DNA of 64,000 bases, from positions 62,001-126,000 of the forward strand of contig NZ_NPDZ01000011.1 of assembly GCF_002811875.1 (NCBI RefSeq). Direction: 5' to 3'. The notes beneath the pieces were generated by a model, which made no database searches, was not told the DNA's origin, and was given only the letters and a program-made list of their open reading frames with translations. Of this stretch, positions 54,922 to 64,000 are shown piece after piece. The first letter of the stretch is position 1. Every line of letters starts with the position of its first letter. The stretch is from Leptospira perolatii (GTDB lineage Bacteria > Spirochaetota > Leptospiria > Leptospirales > Leptospiraceae). The position numbers and the translations under genes are program-made.

Positions 54922-57017
54922 TCGTACTGATCGTAGATGATAGCAGCTCGAACAGAAGGCTGCTTACTGCACAATTGGCCGGTCTGGGGCATAATGTGCT
55001 GAGCGCGACCGACGGAAGGGACGCTCTGGAAATATTAGAAAACACGAATGTGGATCTTATTATTTCCGATATTCTTATGCCGGGTATGGACGGATACCAA
55101 TTCTGCAATGAAGTCAGGCAAAGTCCAAAATTTTGCGACTTACCTTTTATTTTTTATACAGCTACTTACACCTCCCAATCGGACGAGAGATTTTCCATCG
55201 ATTTGGGTGCGGATATTTTTCTTCGCAAGCCAGCTAGTCTGAGAACAATCATGAATACCATTGACGAGGTGATGAGAATACCGAAAGAAGACAGAAAAAT
55301 ACACCAGTTATTCAAAGAGGAGGATACATTAAAGGAATATAATTCTAGGCTCGTAGAGAAGCTTGAGGAAAAAAACTTCGAGCTAAGAAGGAGAACAGAA
55401 GAACTAGAGTTAGAGATAGAAGAAAGGAAGAATTTTGAAAATAGGATCAAAGAAAGTGAGGAGCGTTTTCGGCAATTGACGGACGCAATCCGAGAGGTCT
55501 TCTGGATGACCAATCTAGAGCAAACCGAAATTTTATACATTAGCCATGCGTATGAGGAAGTTTGGGGAAGGAGCTGCGAAAGTCTGTACAAAGACCCGGA
55601 TTCTTGGTGGAAGGCGATCCATCCCGAAGATCGTCTAAGGGTTCACCAAGGTTTAATTCCCGAAAAGCATATGCAAGCCGAGTACACGGAAGAATACAGA
55701 ATTATTCGTTCCGACGGATCTATCAGATGGATCCAAGATCGTTCTTTTCCTGTGAGAAATGAAAAAGGAGAAGTTATTCGAATCGCAGGAATCGCGGAAG
55801 ATACGACAGAAAGAGTAAATCGAGAACAGAAATTAAAGGAGATTGAGGCAAAGAGAAAAGAATTGCAGGAGCAGCTGGTGCAAGCCCAAAAGTTTGAAAG
55901 CTTAGGTACTTTAGCCAGCGGAATCGCTCATGATTTCAATAATATTCTAACAATCTTATTGGGGCATATTTCCATTTTAGGACATATCAAATCCAACCCG
56001 GATAAGTTTTCAAGAAGTGTAGATGCATTGCAGAAGACTGCTCAGAGAGGAGCAGCGTTGGTACAACAGCTTCTTACATTTGCCAGAAAGACTGAATTCA
56101 AGCCAGAGTTAATCCAACTTAACGATATCGTAATAGAAGTTCATAAATTGTTAGATCAGACAATTCCTAAGAATATTAAGATAGATTTGAAATTAGATAA
56201 AGAATTGCCTTTGATGCTAGCAGATTCCAACCAAATCCATCAAGTTTTACTAAATCTTTGTGTAAACGGTAGAGACGCAATGCCCAAGGGCGGTTCGCTG
56301 TGCCTGGAGACGAAAGTGATTAGCGGGACCGGAAACTTATCTCTGCCTGTGGTTACGAAAGGAATTACAAACAAGTATCTCCTTTTGAAAGTTTCGGATA
56401 CCGGAATCGGAATGGATGAGAATACAAGAAGGAAAGTGTTCGAACCGTTTTTTACTACAAAAGGCCCGGGAAAGGGAACCGGATTAGGGTTAGCATTGGT
56501 ATACAGTATCGTAGAAAAGCATTTTGGTTCGATCGAAATAGACAGTGAATTGGGAAAAGGAACCACTGTTAGAATTTTCTTTCCGATCCCCCAAGAAGAA
56601 ATCACCGTAGAAAAAGGAGATTTTTCCGGAATTCAGGAGATTCCTGGAGGAAAGGAAACGGTTCTGTTCATTGAAGATGAAATCATGCTTAGAGATCTTA
56701 TCCGTACTATGCTGGAATTCAAAGGGTATGCGATTTTGACAGCGGCAGACGGGGAGGAGGGAGTATCTATCTTTAATCAGAGAAAAGAGGATATCTCTTT
56801 AGTGATTACCGATTACGGATTGCCGAAACTTACAGGATCAGAAGTATTTTCCAGAATAAAGGATATAAAGCCGGAAGTAAAAATGATACTTGCCACCGGT
56901 TTCATTGATCCCGAGATCAAGGCAGACTTATCCGACATGGGCGTTTCTAGATTCATTCAAAAACCATATTTCGTATCTGAGGTCTTTAGCGCGATCCGCG
57001 AAGTTTTGGATTCATAA
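54918..57017 (+). CDS. hybrid kinase: REC-coiled coil-PAS-HisKA-HATPase-REC
   Basis: A 699-residue cytoplasmic hybrid. The N-terminal receiver has Asp51 in LIISDILMPGMDGY. A charged coiled coil covers residues ~125-180, and a PAS/PAC domain about 185-300 (IREVFWMTNLEQTEILYIS, IAGIAEDTTERVN). The kinase H-box is of the HDFNN type (GIAHDFNNILTILLGHIS, His338), followed by an HATPase ([38 protein letters not shown]). A C-terminal receiver has Asp632 in LVITDYGLP. Two receivers flanking one kinase suggest a relay that can both receive and store phosphate. Its last codon is five bases from the convergent nitrate reductase stop. Confidence 0.93.
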   Translation: MIVLIVDDSSSNRRLLTAQLAGLGHNVLSATDGRDALEILENTNVDLIISDILMPGMDGYQFCNEVRQSPKFCDLPFIFYTATYTSQSDERFSIDLGADIFLRKPASLRTIMNTIDEVMRIPKEDRKIHQLFKEEDTLKEYNSRLVEKLEEKNFELRRRTEELELEIEERKNFENRIKESEERFRQLTDAIREVFWMTNLEQTEILYISHAYEEVWGRSCESLYKDPDSWWKAIHPEDRLRVHQGLIPEKHMQAEYTEEYRIIRSDGSIRWIQDRSFPVRNEKGEVIRIAGIAEDTTERVNREQKLKEIEAKRKELQEQLVQAQKFESLGTLASGIAHDFNNILTILLGHISILGHIKSNPDKFSRSVDALQKTAQRGAALVQQLLTFARKTEFKPELIQLNDIVIEVHKLLDQTIPKNIKIDLKLDKELPLMLADSNQIHQVLLNLCVNGRDAMPKGGSLCLETKVISGTGNLSLPVVTKGITNKYLLLKVSDTGIGMDENTRRKVFEPFFTTKGPGKGTGLGLALVYSIVEKHFGSIEIDSELGKGTTVRIFFPIPQEEITVEKGDFSGIQEIPGGKETVLFIEDEIMLRDLIRTMLEFKGYAILTAADGEEGVSIFNQRKEDISLVITDYGLPKLTGSEVFSRIKDIKPEVKMILATGFIDPEIKADLSDMGVSRFIQKPYFVSEVFSAIREVLDS

Positions 57018-57022
57018 GAATA

Positions 57023-60000
57023 TTAGGAAGTTTTAATGTTTAAAGCCGGGTCGAAACTGGTTTTTAGCAGACTCGAAATTTCTGATCTGCAGCTTCCGCA
57101 TCCAGTTCCGGCGCCTGTTTTTTTACCGATACCCGCAAGAGTATGCTCTCCCGACAGAATCGCTTCTCGTATATTGCCTTCTCCGACTCCGTTGCAGGAA
57201 CATACAACTTTTCCGACGAGAGGTTTCATGAAGTTCTCTCCGGAAAGAAGCTTCTGTCGTTTTTCACCTAATTCGATTCCGGATATGATCCATTCTCTTA
57301 GCTTGGCAAACTCGGATTTGTCTCCGATTAAAATTGCAGCGACCAATCTGTCGTTTTGGATGATGTATTTTTTATAGATTCTTCTCTTGCGATCCAGGGA
57401 GATAATTTCTTCAAAATCCCCTTTTTGGTCATTGGTATTTTGAAAAGAGACATGCGGCAGTCGCAGTGAAACCAAGTCCAATCCGGAAACCTTTAGTATG
57501 TACGAATGCAAAGAACCGTCGTAATCGTCGAAAGCGTATCCAAAGATATGTTGGGCGGCAATCAATGCCTGTTCTTCCGCTGCAGATACAGTTCCGAACC
57601 TTCCACATTCGTGTTCTGCCATTTCACCGATGCAATAAATATCGGAGTCGCTGGTTCTTAAATAAGAATCTACTTTCACTCCAGTTGCGCAGCGCAATCC
57701 GCCTTTTTGTGCAAGTTCCAAGTTCGGCTTTGTTCCCATCGCAAACAGAACGCCATCCGGATTTAGGATGCTACCGTTGTTCAATTTTACTTTAGAAACC
57801 CTTTCGGTTCCTTCGATTCTATAGATCTCAGCCCCAAAGATTAGATTGATTCCTCTTGCTTGGATTTCCTCTCGTAAGATATCACTTCCTACCTGGTCCA
57901 ATTTCTGGGACATCAAACGATCGGAACGTACAAGAATGGTTACCTTCACTCCTGTAGTAGCGAGAACGGAAGCCACTTCCAGACCCAAGAGTCCTCCGCC
58001 TACGATTAAAGCACTAGTTCCTGGGACAAAGTAATCTCTAATTCTTTCTGCGTCTTGTTTGCTCCTGAGACTAAAGATTCCCTCTAAGTTGGAGCCGGGA
58101 GGAACAGTAGGCGGAGTGATCGGTCTACTGCCCAGTGCAAGTACTAACTTGCTATAAGAGTACAGATTACCTTCATGGTCTCGAACCTTCTTTCCTTCAG
58201 GATAGATTTTTACAATTTCTGTTTTGGGAATTAGGTTCAGATTCCAGGACTCTATTTCCTCCGAATCGACCGAAAGCAATTCTTCGAATTCCTTTTCTCT
58301 TCCTATATAATCTGGCAAAAGCACTCGATTGTAAAATGGGTCCTCTTCTTTGCAAAGTACAGTAATTTCATCTAGGGGTGCAAGCTTGCGGTAGTTCCGA
58401 AGAAAAGCGATCGTTGCGTTTCCACCACCTACCACCAGAATTTTTTCTTTTTGCTTTTTATAAGGACGAACTTTGACCGCAGAAATTTTGAATCCTGGTT
58501 GTTTTGAATAAGGATCTACTGCGGAACTAGTTAGGTTATTTGATCTGGACTGGTCTAAACCGTTTTTTCTTCCCCAATGCATTGGAAGGAATACTACGCC
58601 AGGTTTAATTGATTTACTGAATTCTGATTTTACCCGGACAGTACCTCTCGAATTCGAAACCTCCACGACTGAACCATCCTGGATTCCGTACTTGGAAGCA
58701 TCGATCGGATGTATTTCTAGAGTAGGTTCTTTTTTGTGAGCGCTCAGTTTACGAACCTTTCCAGTTCGAGTCATCGAATGCCATTGGTCTCTAATTCTAC
58801 CTGTGGTTAATATCAGCGGGAATTGCGGATTTGCTTTTTCCGAATCGTCTTCGGAATTCACAGCATGTATTTTGGCCTTTCCGTTTGTGCGGTAAAACGT
58901 TTTGTCCTCAAAAAGTCTTGTAACCCGAGAATGTCCCTTTTTGGGGTAGGGCCATTGGACAGATCGATTTTTGTTAATTTCGGCGTAATCTAGGCCGCCG
59001 ATATCCATTCTAGTTCCGGAAGTCAATCTTCCGTGTTCTAAAAATATTTCTTCTTCATCCATATAATCGAAGTTAGGTGAAAAACCCATATACTTCGCAA
59101 AATCACGGATGATCCATACGTCAGGCTTTGCTTCGCCCGGTGGTTCCAAAATTTTTGGGAGGTGAGTTATGCTACGATCTGAACTAGTCATAGTTCCTTG
59201 CTTTTCCGCCCAGCCGGCCGCAGGCAATACTAGATCGGCGAACTGAATCGCAGAAGAACTGCTCGAAATATCCTGGACCACTACGAATTCGGCTGATCTT
59301 AGTCCTGCTTCTACCATTCTTGCATCAGGAAGGCTTACTGTAGGATTTGTGCAGATGATCCAGATCGCTTTCATTTTTCCGGAATATAAATTCTCAAACA
59401 TCTCGGTGGCACTGAATCCAGGAGTTTCGGAAATGGATTCGGTACCCCAAAAATCGGCGACTATCTTTCTATGTTCAAGATTGTTGAGATCTCTATGAGC
59501 AGGAAGAAGGTTGCTGAGTCCGCCGACTTCTCTCCCTCCCATCGCATTGGATTGGCCCGTCAGGGAAAAAGGGCCCGAACCTGGTTTGCCGATCTGACCA
59601 GTAATGAGCGAAAGATTAATCAGTGCTAGATTCTTGTTTACACCAACAACACTTTGGTTCAAGCCCATGGCCCAAAGAGAAACGAATCCTTTCGACTTTC
59701 CGATACATTCGGAAGCTTCGTAAATAAGTCCTGACGGAACCCCACAGATTTCCGAAGCAGTCTCTATCGATGTCTCAAAGACTTTCTCTTTTAACTCATC
59801 AAATCCTTCCGTATTATATATTATGAATTCTTGATCTATCCAATTTTTTTCGATTAGTACACGAGCGATTGCGTGAAACAATACGATATCTGTTCCAGGT
59901 TGAATCTGTAAGTGTATGTCTGCTATATCGCAGGTCTCTGTCTTTCTCGGATCTACTACGATTACCTTTGTGCTTGGATTTGCTTTTTTCCTAGATTCAA

Positions 60001-60562
60001 TTCGGTTATAAACAATAGGATGGCACCAGGCTGGATTTGCACCCGCAATCAAAAAACAGTCTGCGAGCTCAAGATCCTCGTAGCTTACCGGAACAGTGTC
60101 TTCGCCCAGAGCCATTTTGTAACCGGTAACAGCAGAACTCATGCAAAGTCTGGAATTCGTGTCAATGTTATTTGTTCCTAAAAATCCTTTGGTTAACTTA
60201 TTTATAATATAGTATTCTTCGGTTAATAATTGTCCTGATACATAAAAGCCTACAGATTCCGGTCCGTACTTCCGAATCGCGTTTCGAAATTCGTAAGCCG
60301 CTTTTTTGAGTGCCTGTTCCCAGGTAACTCGATCTAGTTCTGAATCACGGTCTTGTCTGAGCATCGGATATAGAAGTCGGTCGGAACGATCCATGACCGA
60401 ATAGTGCAGATTCATCCCTTTAGAGCAAAGCGATCCTCGATTTGTAGGATGGTCCGGGTCCCCTTGTACGGAGATTTCATTGGAGTTGGTAAGATTTACC
60501 CGTACTCCGCAGCCTACACCGCAATAGGAACAAGTAGTCTGGAAAGATTCCAAGATCTGCAT
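57023..60562 (-). CDS. nasA: nitrate reductase fused to NAD(P)H/FAD reductase module
   Basis: A 1179-residue polypeptide. Residues 1-690 form a bis-MGD molybdenum oxidoreductase with an N-terminal 4Fe-4S site (Cys11, 14, 18 and 46). It has a Cys140 Mo-ligand in NNIDTNSRLCMSSA and GQSNAMGGREVGGL, typical of NasA. From about residue 700 to 985 there is an FAD/NAD(P) pyridine-nucleotide domain (ILVVGGGNATIAFLRN, VLALGSRPITPP, ALIVGGGLLGLEVASVLA) like the front half of NirB or NasB. A [2Fe-2S] BFD-like domain (VVCSCNGVGEGN, then GCGSCRSEI) ends the protein. One chain could thus pass electrons from NAD(P)H to nitrate. No nitrite reductase or nitrate transporter is in the window. Confidence 0.9.
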   Translation of the reverse strand: MQILESFQTTCSYCGVGCGVRVNLTNSNEISVQGDPDHPTNRGSLCSKGMNLHYSVMDRSDRLLYPMLRQDRDSELDRVTWEQALKKAAYEFRNAIRKYGPESVGFYVSGQLLTEEYYIINKLTKGFLGTNNIDTNSRLCMSSAVTGYKMALGEDTVPVSYEDLELADCFLIAGANPAWCHPIVYNRIESRKKANPSTKVIVVDPRKTETCDIADIHLQIQPGTDIVLFHAIARVLIEKNWIDQEFIIYNTEGFDELKEKVFETSIETASEICGVPSGLIYEASECIGKSKGFVSLWAMGLNQSVVGVNKNLALINLSLITGQIGKPGSGPFSLTGQSNAMGGREVGGLSNLLPAHRDLNNLEHRKIVADFWGTESISETPGFSATEMFENLYSGKMKAIWIICTNPTVSLPDARMVEAGLRSAEFVVVQDISSSSSAIQFADLVLPAAGWAEKQGTMTSSDRSITHLPKILEPPGEAKPDVWIIRDFAKYMGFSPNFDYMDEEEIFLEHGRLTSGTRMDIGGLDYAEINKNRSVQWPYPKKGHSRVTRLFEDKTFYRTNGKAKIHAVNSEDDSEKANPQFPLILTTGRIRDQWHSMTRTGKVRKLSAHKKEPTLEIHPIDASKYGIQDGSVVEVSNSRGTVRVKSEFSKSIKPGVVFLPMHWGRKNGLDQSRSNNLTSSAVDPYSKQPGFKISAVKVRPYKKQKEKILVVGGGNATIAFLRNYRKLAPLDEITVLCKEEDPFYNRVLLPDYIGREKEFEELLSVDSEEIESWNLNLIPKTEIVKIYPEGKKVRDHEGNLYSYSKLVLALGSRPITPPTVPPGSNLEGIFSLRSKQDAERIRDYFVPGTSALIVGGGLLGLEVASVLATTGVKVTILVRSDRLMSQKLDQVGSDILREEIQARGINLIFGAEIYRIEGTERVSKVKLNNGSILNPDGVLFAMGTKPNLELAQKGGLRCATGVKVDSYLRTSDSDIYCIGEMAEHECGRFGTVSAAEEQALIAAQHIFGYAFDDYDGSLHSYILKVSGLDLVSLRLPHVSFQNTNDQKGDFEEIISLDRKRRIYKKYIIQNDRLVAAILIGDKSEFAKLREWIISGIELGEKRQKLLSGENFMKPLVGKVVCSCNGVGEGNIREAILSGEHTLAGIGKKTGAGTGCGSCRSEISSLLKTSFDPALNIKTS

Positions 60563-60986
60563 ACCTATAGAACAGCAATTTTCAGGCCAATTCTCTCAGA
60601 ATATTGGAGGGCATAGAAAGGCAAATTCAGCGCAAAGCGATCGTAGTTCGTTATTTAAAGCCACTTTACTAAGCGCTAGATTACAAACAGAATGCCCAGA
60701 TTCTTAACAAAATTACCACTTAGGTGGAAGGTCCCAGGTTCCTTCCTTCTTGATTGGGAAGCAATTTTCTCCCCTCAAATTGTCCGATTTTCAATTGGCC
60801 CTGGGGTTTTGTTCCTTTTATCTTAGATTGCTCTGTTCTTTTGAATAGTGAACAAGAGTTGGTACTGATCCTGCATAGGGAATGTGGTGATCGGGACAAA
60901 TACAGGCTCCGATACTTAGATTGATAGAATAGTGACTGCAAATGGGTACATTCTTCCGTTTCGAGTGGTTTTTCAATAAATAGAGT
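60563..60986. other. 424-base gap upstream of the nitrate reductase
   Basis: The gap holds the promoters of the divergent genes at 60562 (minus) and 60987 (plus). No gene is seen, and frames here lack ribosome binding sites or domains. I saw only weak promoter-like hexamers, a small CCAC/GTGG hairpin near 60717 and no FNR- or NarL-type box. Confidence 0.4.
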
Positions 60987-61511
60987 ATGAAAGCGAAAAC
61001 AGACGGCGAAGTACTTCTCCATTTCTATACACATTCCGATTTTCTGGAGGAAACCTGGGCGGAGTATAAAAACTCAGTTACGGTCTTAAAGGCTCTCAAC
61101 TTAAACATTTGGACCTTCGCATCCTTTATTATTTACGAAGACATTTCCAGACAGCTACCAAACGTTATTAAACGAAACAAGTCAGACTCCGAACAACCCT
61201 CCGAATTTGAATTCGAGTACACCTTAAAGAAGGCTGATATCACGATCCAGGCAGAGCCAGAACTGTTCTATGTGTTTTCTAGAATTTTTGAAGGAAAGCA
61301 AATCCAAAAGAAGGTTCTCGGAAAACAGAACCACCAATTTTGGGAACTTCACAAGGAATTCCTGGAAGAAGACAAGGGTAGAATGACTCTGCTCCTAGAG
61401 GACTTTGCAAAGAAAGTCATTCGATTCAACAACGAACTAGAGCTGGAGCTGATCGAATACTATGGTTTTAACTACAGGAAGCGCCTGAACATAGATTCTG
61501 CGATGAGGTAG
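60987..61511 (+). CDS. cytoplasmic protein, unknown
   Basis: A 174-residue, acidic, glutamate/phenylalanine-rich protein, largely helical by composition, with no signal peptide, membrane segment or motif I recognise. The ATG at 60987 begins MKAKTDGEVLLHFYTHSD; no strong ribosome binding site precedes it. An alternative role for the C-terminal aromatic stretch is not evident. The lipoprotein gene follows 79 bases later on the same strand. Confidence 0.6.
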   Translation: MKAKTDGEVLLHFYTHSDFLEETWAEYKNSVTVLKALNLNIWTFASFIIYEDISRQLPNVIKRNKSDSEQPSEFEFEYTLKKADITIQAEPELFYVFSRIFEGKQIQKKVLGKQNHQFWELHKEFLEEDKGRMTLLLEDFAKKVIRFNNELELELIEYYGFNYRKRLNIDSAMR

Positions 61512-61590
61512 GTTTCTTTCTTATAAGGATTAGTTTGGAATAAGATAAAAAGTAGCGGAACGAGGCAGTAGGCTGGTCGATAGGAAGAAA

Positions 61591-62214
61591 ATGAGATATT
61601 GGTTTGTTCTTTTCCTTTTTACAATCTACTTTGTCTTTTCCTGTGGTCCGCAGGAAGAGCAGTTTGCAGATGGGATCAAATATTTAGGTGGTTCGAACAA
61701 AAAGGCCGAAGCTCAGTTCGAATCGAGTGGTTTGAACGCACGAGATATTGCAAAGTATCGATTGATGAAAGATCTTTTGCAGTTGAAAGACGGGATTGAG
61801 AAGAAGAGACCTTTCATACTTGTTTCACTTTCCAACTCAAGAATAACCCGTTCTCTCCAGCGAGCGTACAAACTTTCTTCTGAATACAAAACAAATCAGG
61901 CTTGGGTAAGAAGTTTTGAAAATGGTAAGGCCTGGTGCGATTACGACCTTTTGTTTAAAGACAAAATCGTGTCGTATGAAATTGAGCCTTTGCAAGCAGA
62001 TCAAGACAAAGAATGGCAAACTATGCGATACGTTGTATATCTTCGCAAAGAAGGTCAAACAGGAAAGTTGACATTCGAAAACAGTCATGTATTGGTGTTT
62101 AAAAGTGAATGCTACATAGCAAATGGCGAATGTGGCCGGTTTCCGATTTACGCGTTTACAAATCACTGTCCTATCTTGAGTCCTGAAGAAGGCCAGTATT
62201 TAAAAGATTTATAA
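61591..62214 (+). CDS. lipoprotein, unknown
   Basis: A 207-residue protein with an N-terminal signal WFVLFLFTIYFVFSC, whose FVFSC is a lipobox, so the mature protein would start at Cys18. The body is charged with four further cysteines and no repeats or motif I can name. AGGAAGAAA precedes the ATG. It lies 79 bases after the unknown gene and may be cotranscribed with it. Confidence 0.7.
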   Translation: MRYWFVLFLFTIYFVFSCGPQEEQFADGIKYLGGSNKKAEAQFESSGLNARDIAKYRLMKDLLQLKDGIEKKRPFILVSLSNSRITRSLQRAYKLSSEYKTNQAWVRSFENGKAWCDYDLLFKDKIVSYEIEPLQADQDKEWQTMRYVVYLRKEGQTGKLTFENSHVLVFKSECYIANGECGRFPIYAFTNHCPILSPEEGQYLKDL

Positions 62215-62765
62215 AGTAGGCATTCGAATGGGGTTGAGTAAAAGCTGAACCTCTCCTAAAAAATATCCAAAACAAGATTAATATACCGTTATTCTAAATG
62301 GCACGATTCTAAAAGCATAAATTATACTAACTTAACAGTCTCGGAGATCAGTATATGAATGTCTCCGAGCGGAGAAGAGCGGTTTACGTCTCCTATTGTC
62401 TCTTCAGTTTCCATGAGCCACATTAACTTATTACGTGAAGCACTCTTTCTTTGGAAGCGCCAGTCTTAGAATCCGCCAATTCCTTGAATTCCGCAAGTCC
62501 GCTTAAATAGTTTTCTATCAAACAAGAAGCATTCTCTTTTCATTCACTGATAAACGAATAGTTCAAATGTTGAATGAACAGGATGTAAACAAAGTGTGTA
62601 TCCTTGAAGGGATATATCTTTTGTTGTATTAGAATAAACTTTTTTTTCACAAATGCTTGCATTCGGTTAATATTGGGAGTCTTAAAATCTTGCGGAGAAG
62701 GGTATCCTAAGTTTCTTTCGGAACCTCCTCTCTGTCTCCAATAAATATAATGGATAATTGATGTT
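62215..62765. other. 551-base gap with hairpin and possible small ORF
   Basis: No established gene. It holds an 8-bp inverted repeat (CTCGGAGA 62340-62347, TCTCCGAG 62362-62369). The loop carries an ATG (62355) behind a GGAGA, opening a 23-codon frame to 62426. A promoter candidate for the next gene lies at 62646-62673. Confidence 0.45.
62646..62673 (+). promoter_or_regulatory. candidate promoter of the receiver/ATPase gene
   Basis: -35 TTCACA (62646-62651) and -10 TAATAT (62668-62673) with 16 bases between, giving an 85-base leader before the ATG at 62766. Confidence 0.35.
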
Positions 62766-64000
62766 ATGGTGAACCAAGAATTGGTAGGCGTTTCTGTAAA
62801 AAGCTCGGCTCAGCCGCTCTCTGGATCTGGTGGCAAATTGCTCATATTGGAGGATAACCCTGATAGTTCCTCACTCTATGAGTACTATTGCAAAAAAATG
62901 AATATACCTTTCGATTTGGAGGTTAACGGAGTTCGGGCCTTGGAAAGAATCGAATCATCTTCGACTACTTATGCTGCTTACGTCGTAGATTTATTCATGC
63001 CGGAGCAGGACGGAATTACTTTTGTCACAAGACTGAAAGAAATTGATCCTGACGCGATTATCATTATTCAGACATCTTCTGATGTTCCTGATAAGATTAT
63101 AGAAGTGATGAAGCTTGGAGTTTTCGATTATTTAATCAAACCGATCAATATGGACGCGTTTGAAAAATCGATCCGCCTGGCACTCAAGGCATATAACTTC
63201 AAACATTCCAAACGACAGGTGGAAAAGATCAATCGTGATGTTCTGCGTAATCAATTGGAATGGTTAACCTATAAGGAATCCATCAGAAAATCTGATGAAA
63301 GTTCCATCTTGATTTCTACCATCAAATCATTGAGTACATCCTTCTCGCAAGGATCCGGACTGGGTGCGCTTGTTTCTCTCTTGGATTTATTAAAATTGGA
63401 GGAAAGTAACAAGGAAACTTCGGAGCAGAAAAGCAGCGGAATTCTGAACCTGCTCTTTTCGAATCAGGAAATCGTTAGAAAACAATTGGATGGACTTTCT
63501 GCAGTTCTTTCAATAGCGGAACAGAATCCTCCTATGACTCAAATAGGCACCACTGACTTAAGGGATATTTTGATCAAGAGAGCTGATATCATTCATCCAT
63601 TTCTTAGCGAAAGAGAAACTCGAATCAGGTTCTCTTCGTTTAAGAATAAACATTATGTGTCCATTAACAAAGAGCTGATAGCGATCGCATTCGAAGAGCT
63701 TCTGCTCAACGCTCTAAAGTACGGAAGGGAACAATCTTATCTGGATATCTACTTTAATATAGTAGAAGGTTACTTCTGCATTACTGTTAAGAACACTACA
63801 GATACTCGCCAGGAACTTATAGATCCTGAGACAGGTGAAATCTTAGTTACCAGACCTTTTTACAGGCTGCTTCCGCCTGTAGAACATTTCGTAGAATTGG
63901 AACGTTACGGACTGGGACTAGGATTAACTGCTGTCGAGTTGATCGTTAGCAAACACAGGGGAATATTTCACATTCATAATGTCGCAGATCACACTCGAGA
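62766..64000 (+). CDS. receiver-domain protein with HATPase, no H-box; cut by window edge
   Basis: The frame is open from ATG 62766 to the right edge (411 full codons). Residues ~20-140 form a receiver domain with acidic pocket ILEDN, phospho-acceptor Asp75 in VVDLFMPEQDG, and Lys125 in YLIKPIN. A linker of ~110 helical residues follows, then a GHKL ATPase with N-box FEELLLNALKYGRE (Asn315) and G-box ERYGLGLGLTAVEL. At the usual phospho-acceptor histidine position the linker reads SFSQGSGLGALVSLLDLL, so a standard HisKA His is not present. It may be a serine-kinase-like, regulatory or phosphatase-type protein. The C-terminus is outside the window. Confidence 0.85.
   Translation, partial: MVNQELVGVSVKSSAQPLSGSGGKLLILEDNPDSSSLYEYYCKKMNIPFDLEVNGVRALERIESSSTTYAAYVVDLFMPEQDGITFVTRLKEIDPDAIIIIQTSSDVPDKIIEVMKLGVFDYLIKPINMDAFEKSIRLALKAYNFKHSKRQVEKINRDVLRNQLEWLTYKESIRKSDESSILISTIKSLSTSFSQGSGLGALVSLLDLLKLEESNKETSEQKSSGILNLLFSNQEIVRKQLDGLSAVLSIAEQNPPMTQIGTTDLRDILIKRADIIHPFLSERETRIRFSSFKNKHYVSINKELIAIAFEELLLNALKYGREQSYLDIYFNIVEGYFCITVKNTTDTRQELIDPETGEILVTRPFYRLLPPVEHFVELERYGLGLGLTAVELIVSKHRGIFHIHNVADHTR

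Noticed and set aside
60563..60986. Possible FNR or NarL box and small frames in the nitrate reductase upstream gap.
   Set aside because: No sequence matched a TTGAT-N4-ATCAA box, and the small frames lack ribosome binding sites and known domains.

Overview
The window looks like chromosomal DNA of a spirochaete of the Leptospira group. The basis is family-level: lipoproteins with loose spirochaete-type lipoboxes, many TTG/GTG starts behind AGG-rich ribosome binding sites, LPS glycosyltransferases together with an alpha-2-macroglobulin/PBP1C pair, and base composition that looks moderate (low 40s % GC by eye, not counted). I saw no rRNA, convincing tRNA, insertion sequence, phage gene or CRISPR array. 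It reads as ordinary, dense chromosome, with several unusual architectures and some clean palindromes in intergenic regions.

Layout. 1-4305: surface polysaccharide genes (O-antigen ligase-like protein running off the left edge, GT4 and GT9 glycosyltransferases, DUF4254 protein). 4436-9816: a cyclic-nucleotide-binding/patatin fusion facing an argC - acyl-CoA synthetase - nucleosidase run. 9829-11019: recA with a strong terminator placed immediately before argC. 11252-15854: two unknown proteins, a HIT-family protein that appears to use a non-AUG start, and the TldD/PmbA protease pair. 15919-25898: alpha-2-macroglobulin, PBP1C, and a MoxR-ATPase/VWA pair. 25910-31449 (minus): a tight probable operon slyD - uvrD-like helicase - SprT-like protease - panE - b561-like membrane protein - YceI. 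32213-36429: fadH-like reductase, leuA, and a small VOC-like protein. 36473-41623: queuosine-precursor transporter, GH18-like protein, Sua5, and an SppA-type protease.

41749-50181: uvrA with a promoter and palindrome, a degenerate acyl-CoA dehydrogenase-like protein, a CDF zinc-type exporter, an OmpA-family protein, MgtE and a lipoprotein. 50298-52152: a seven-bladed FG-GAP lipoprotein and a tiny cysteine-rich lipoprotein, with a perfect operator-like palindrome between them. 52651-60562: a three-gene phosphorelay (triple-PAS kinase, single-domain receiver, REC-PAS-kinase-REC hybrid) converging on a one-polypeptide nitrate reductase that carries its own FAD/NAD reductase module. 60987-64000: an unknown protein, a lipoprotein, a 550-base gap with a hairpin, and a receiver/ATPase protein without a recognisable phospho-accepting histidine, cut by the right edge.

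The best candidates for something not well described are the PAS duplication with FixL-like histidines beside the nitrate reductase fusion, the SprT-like/UvrD operon, the HIT gene with a non-AUG start, the His-less receiver/ATPase protein, and the palindromes at 41681, 51744 and 52583. None amounts to clear evidence for a wholly new system.
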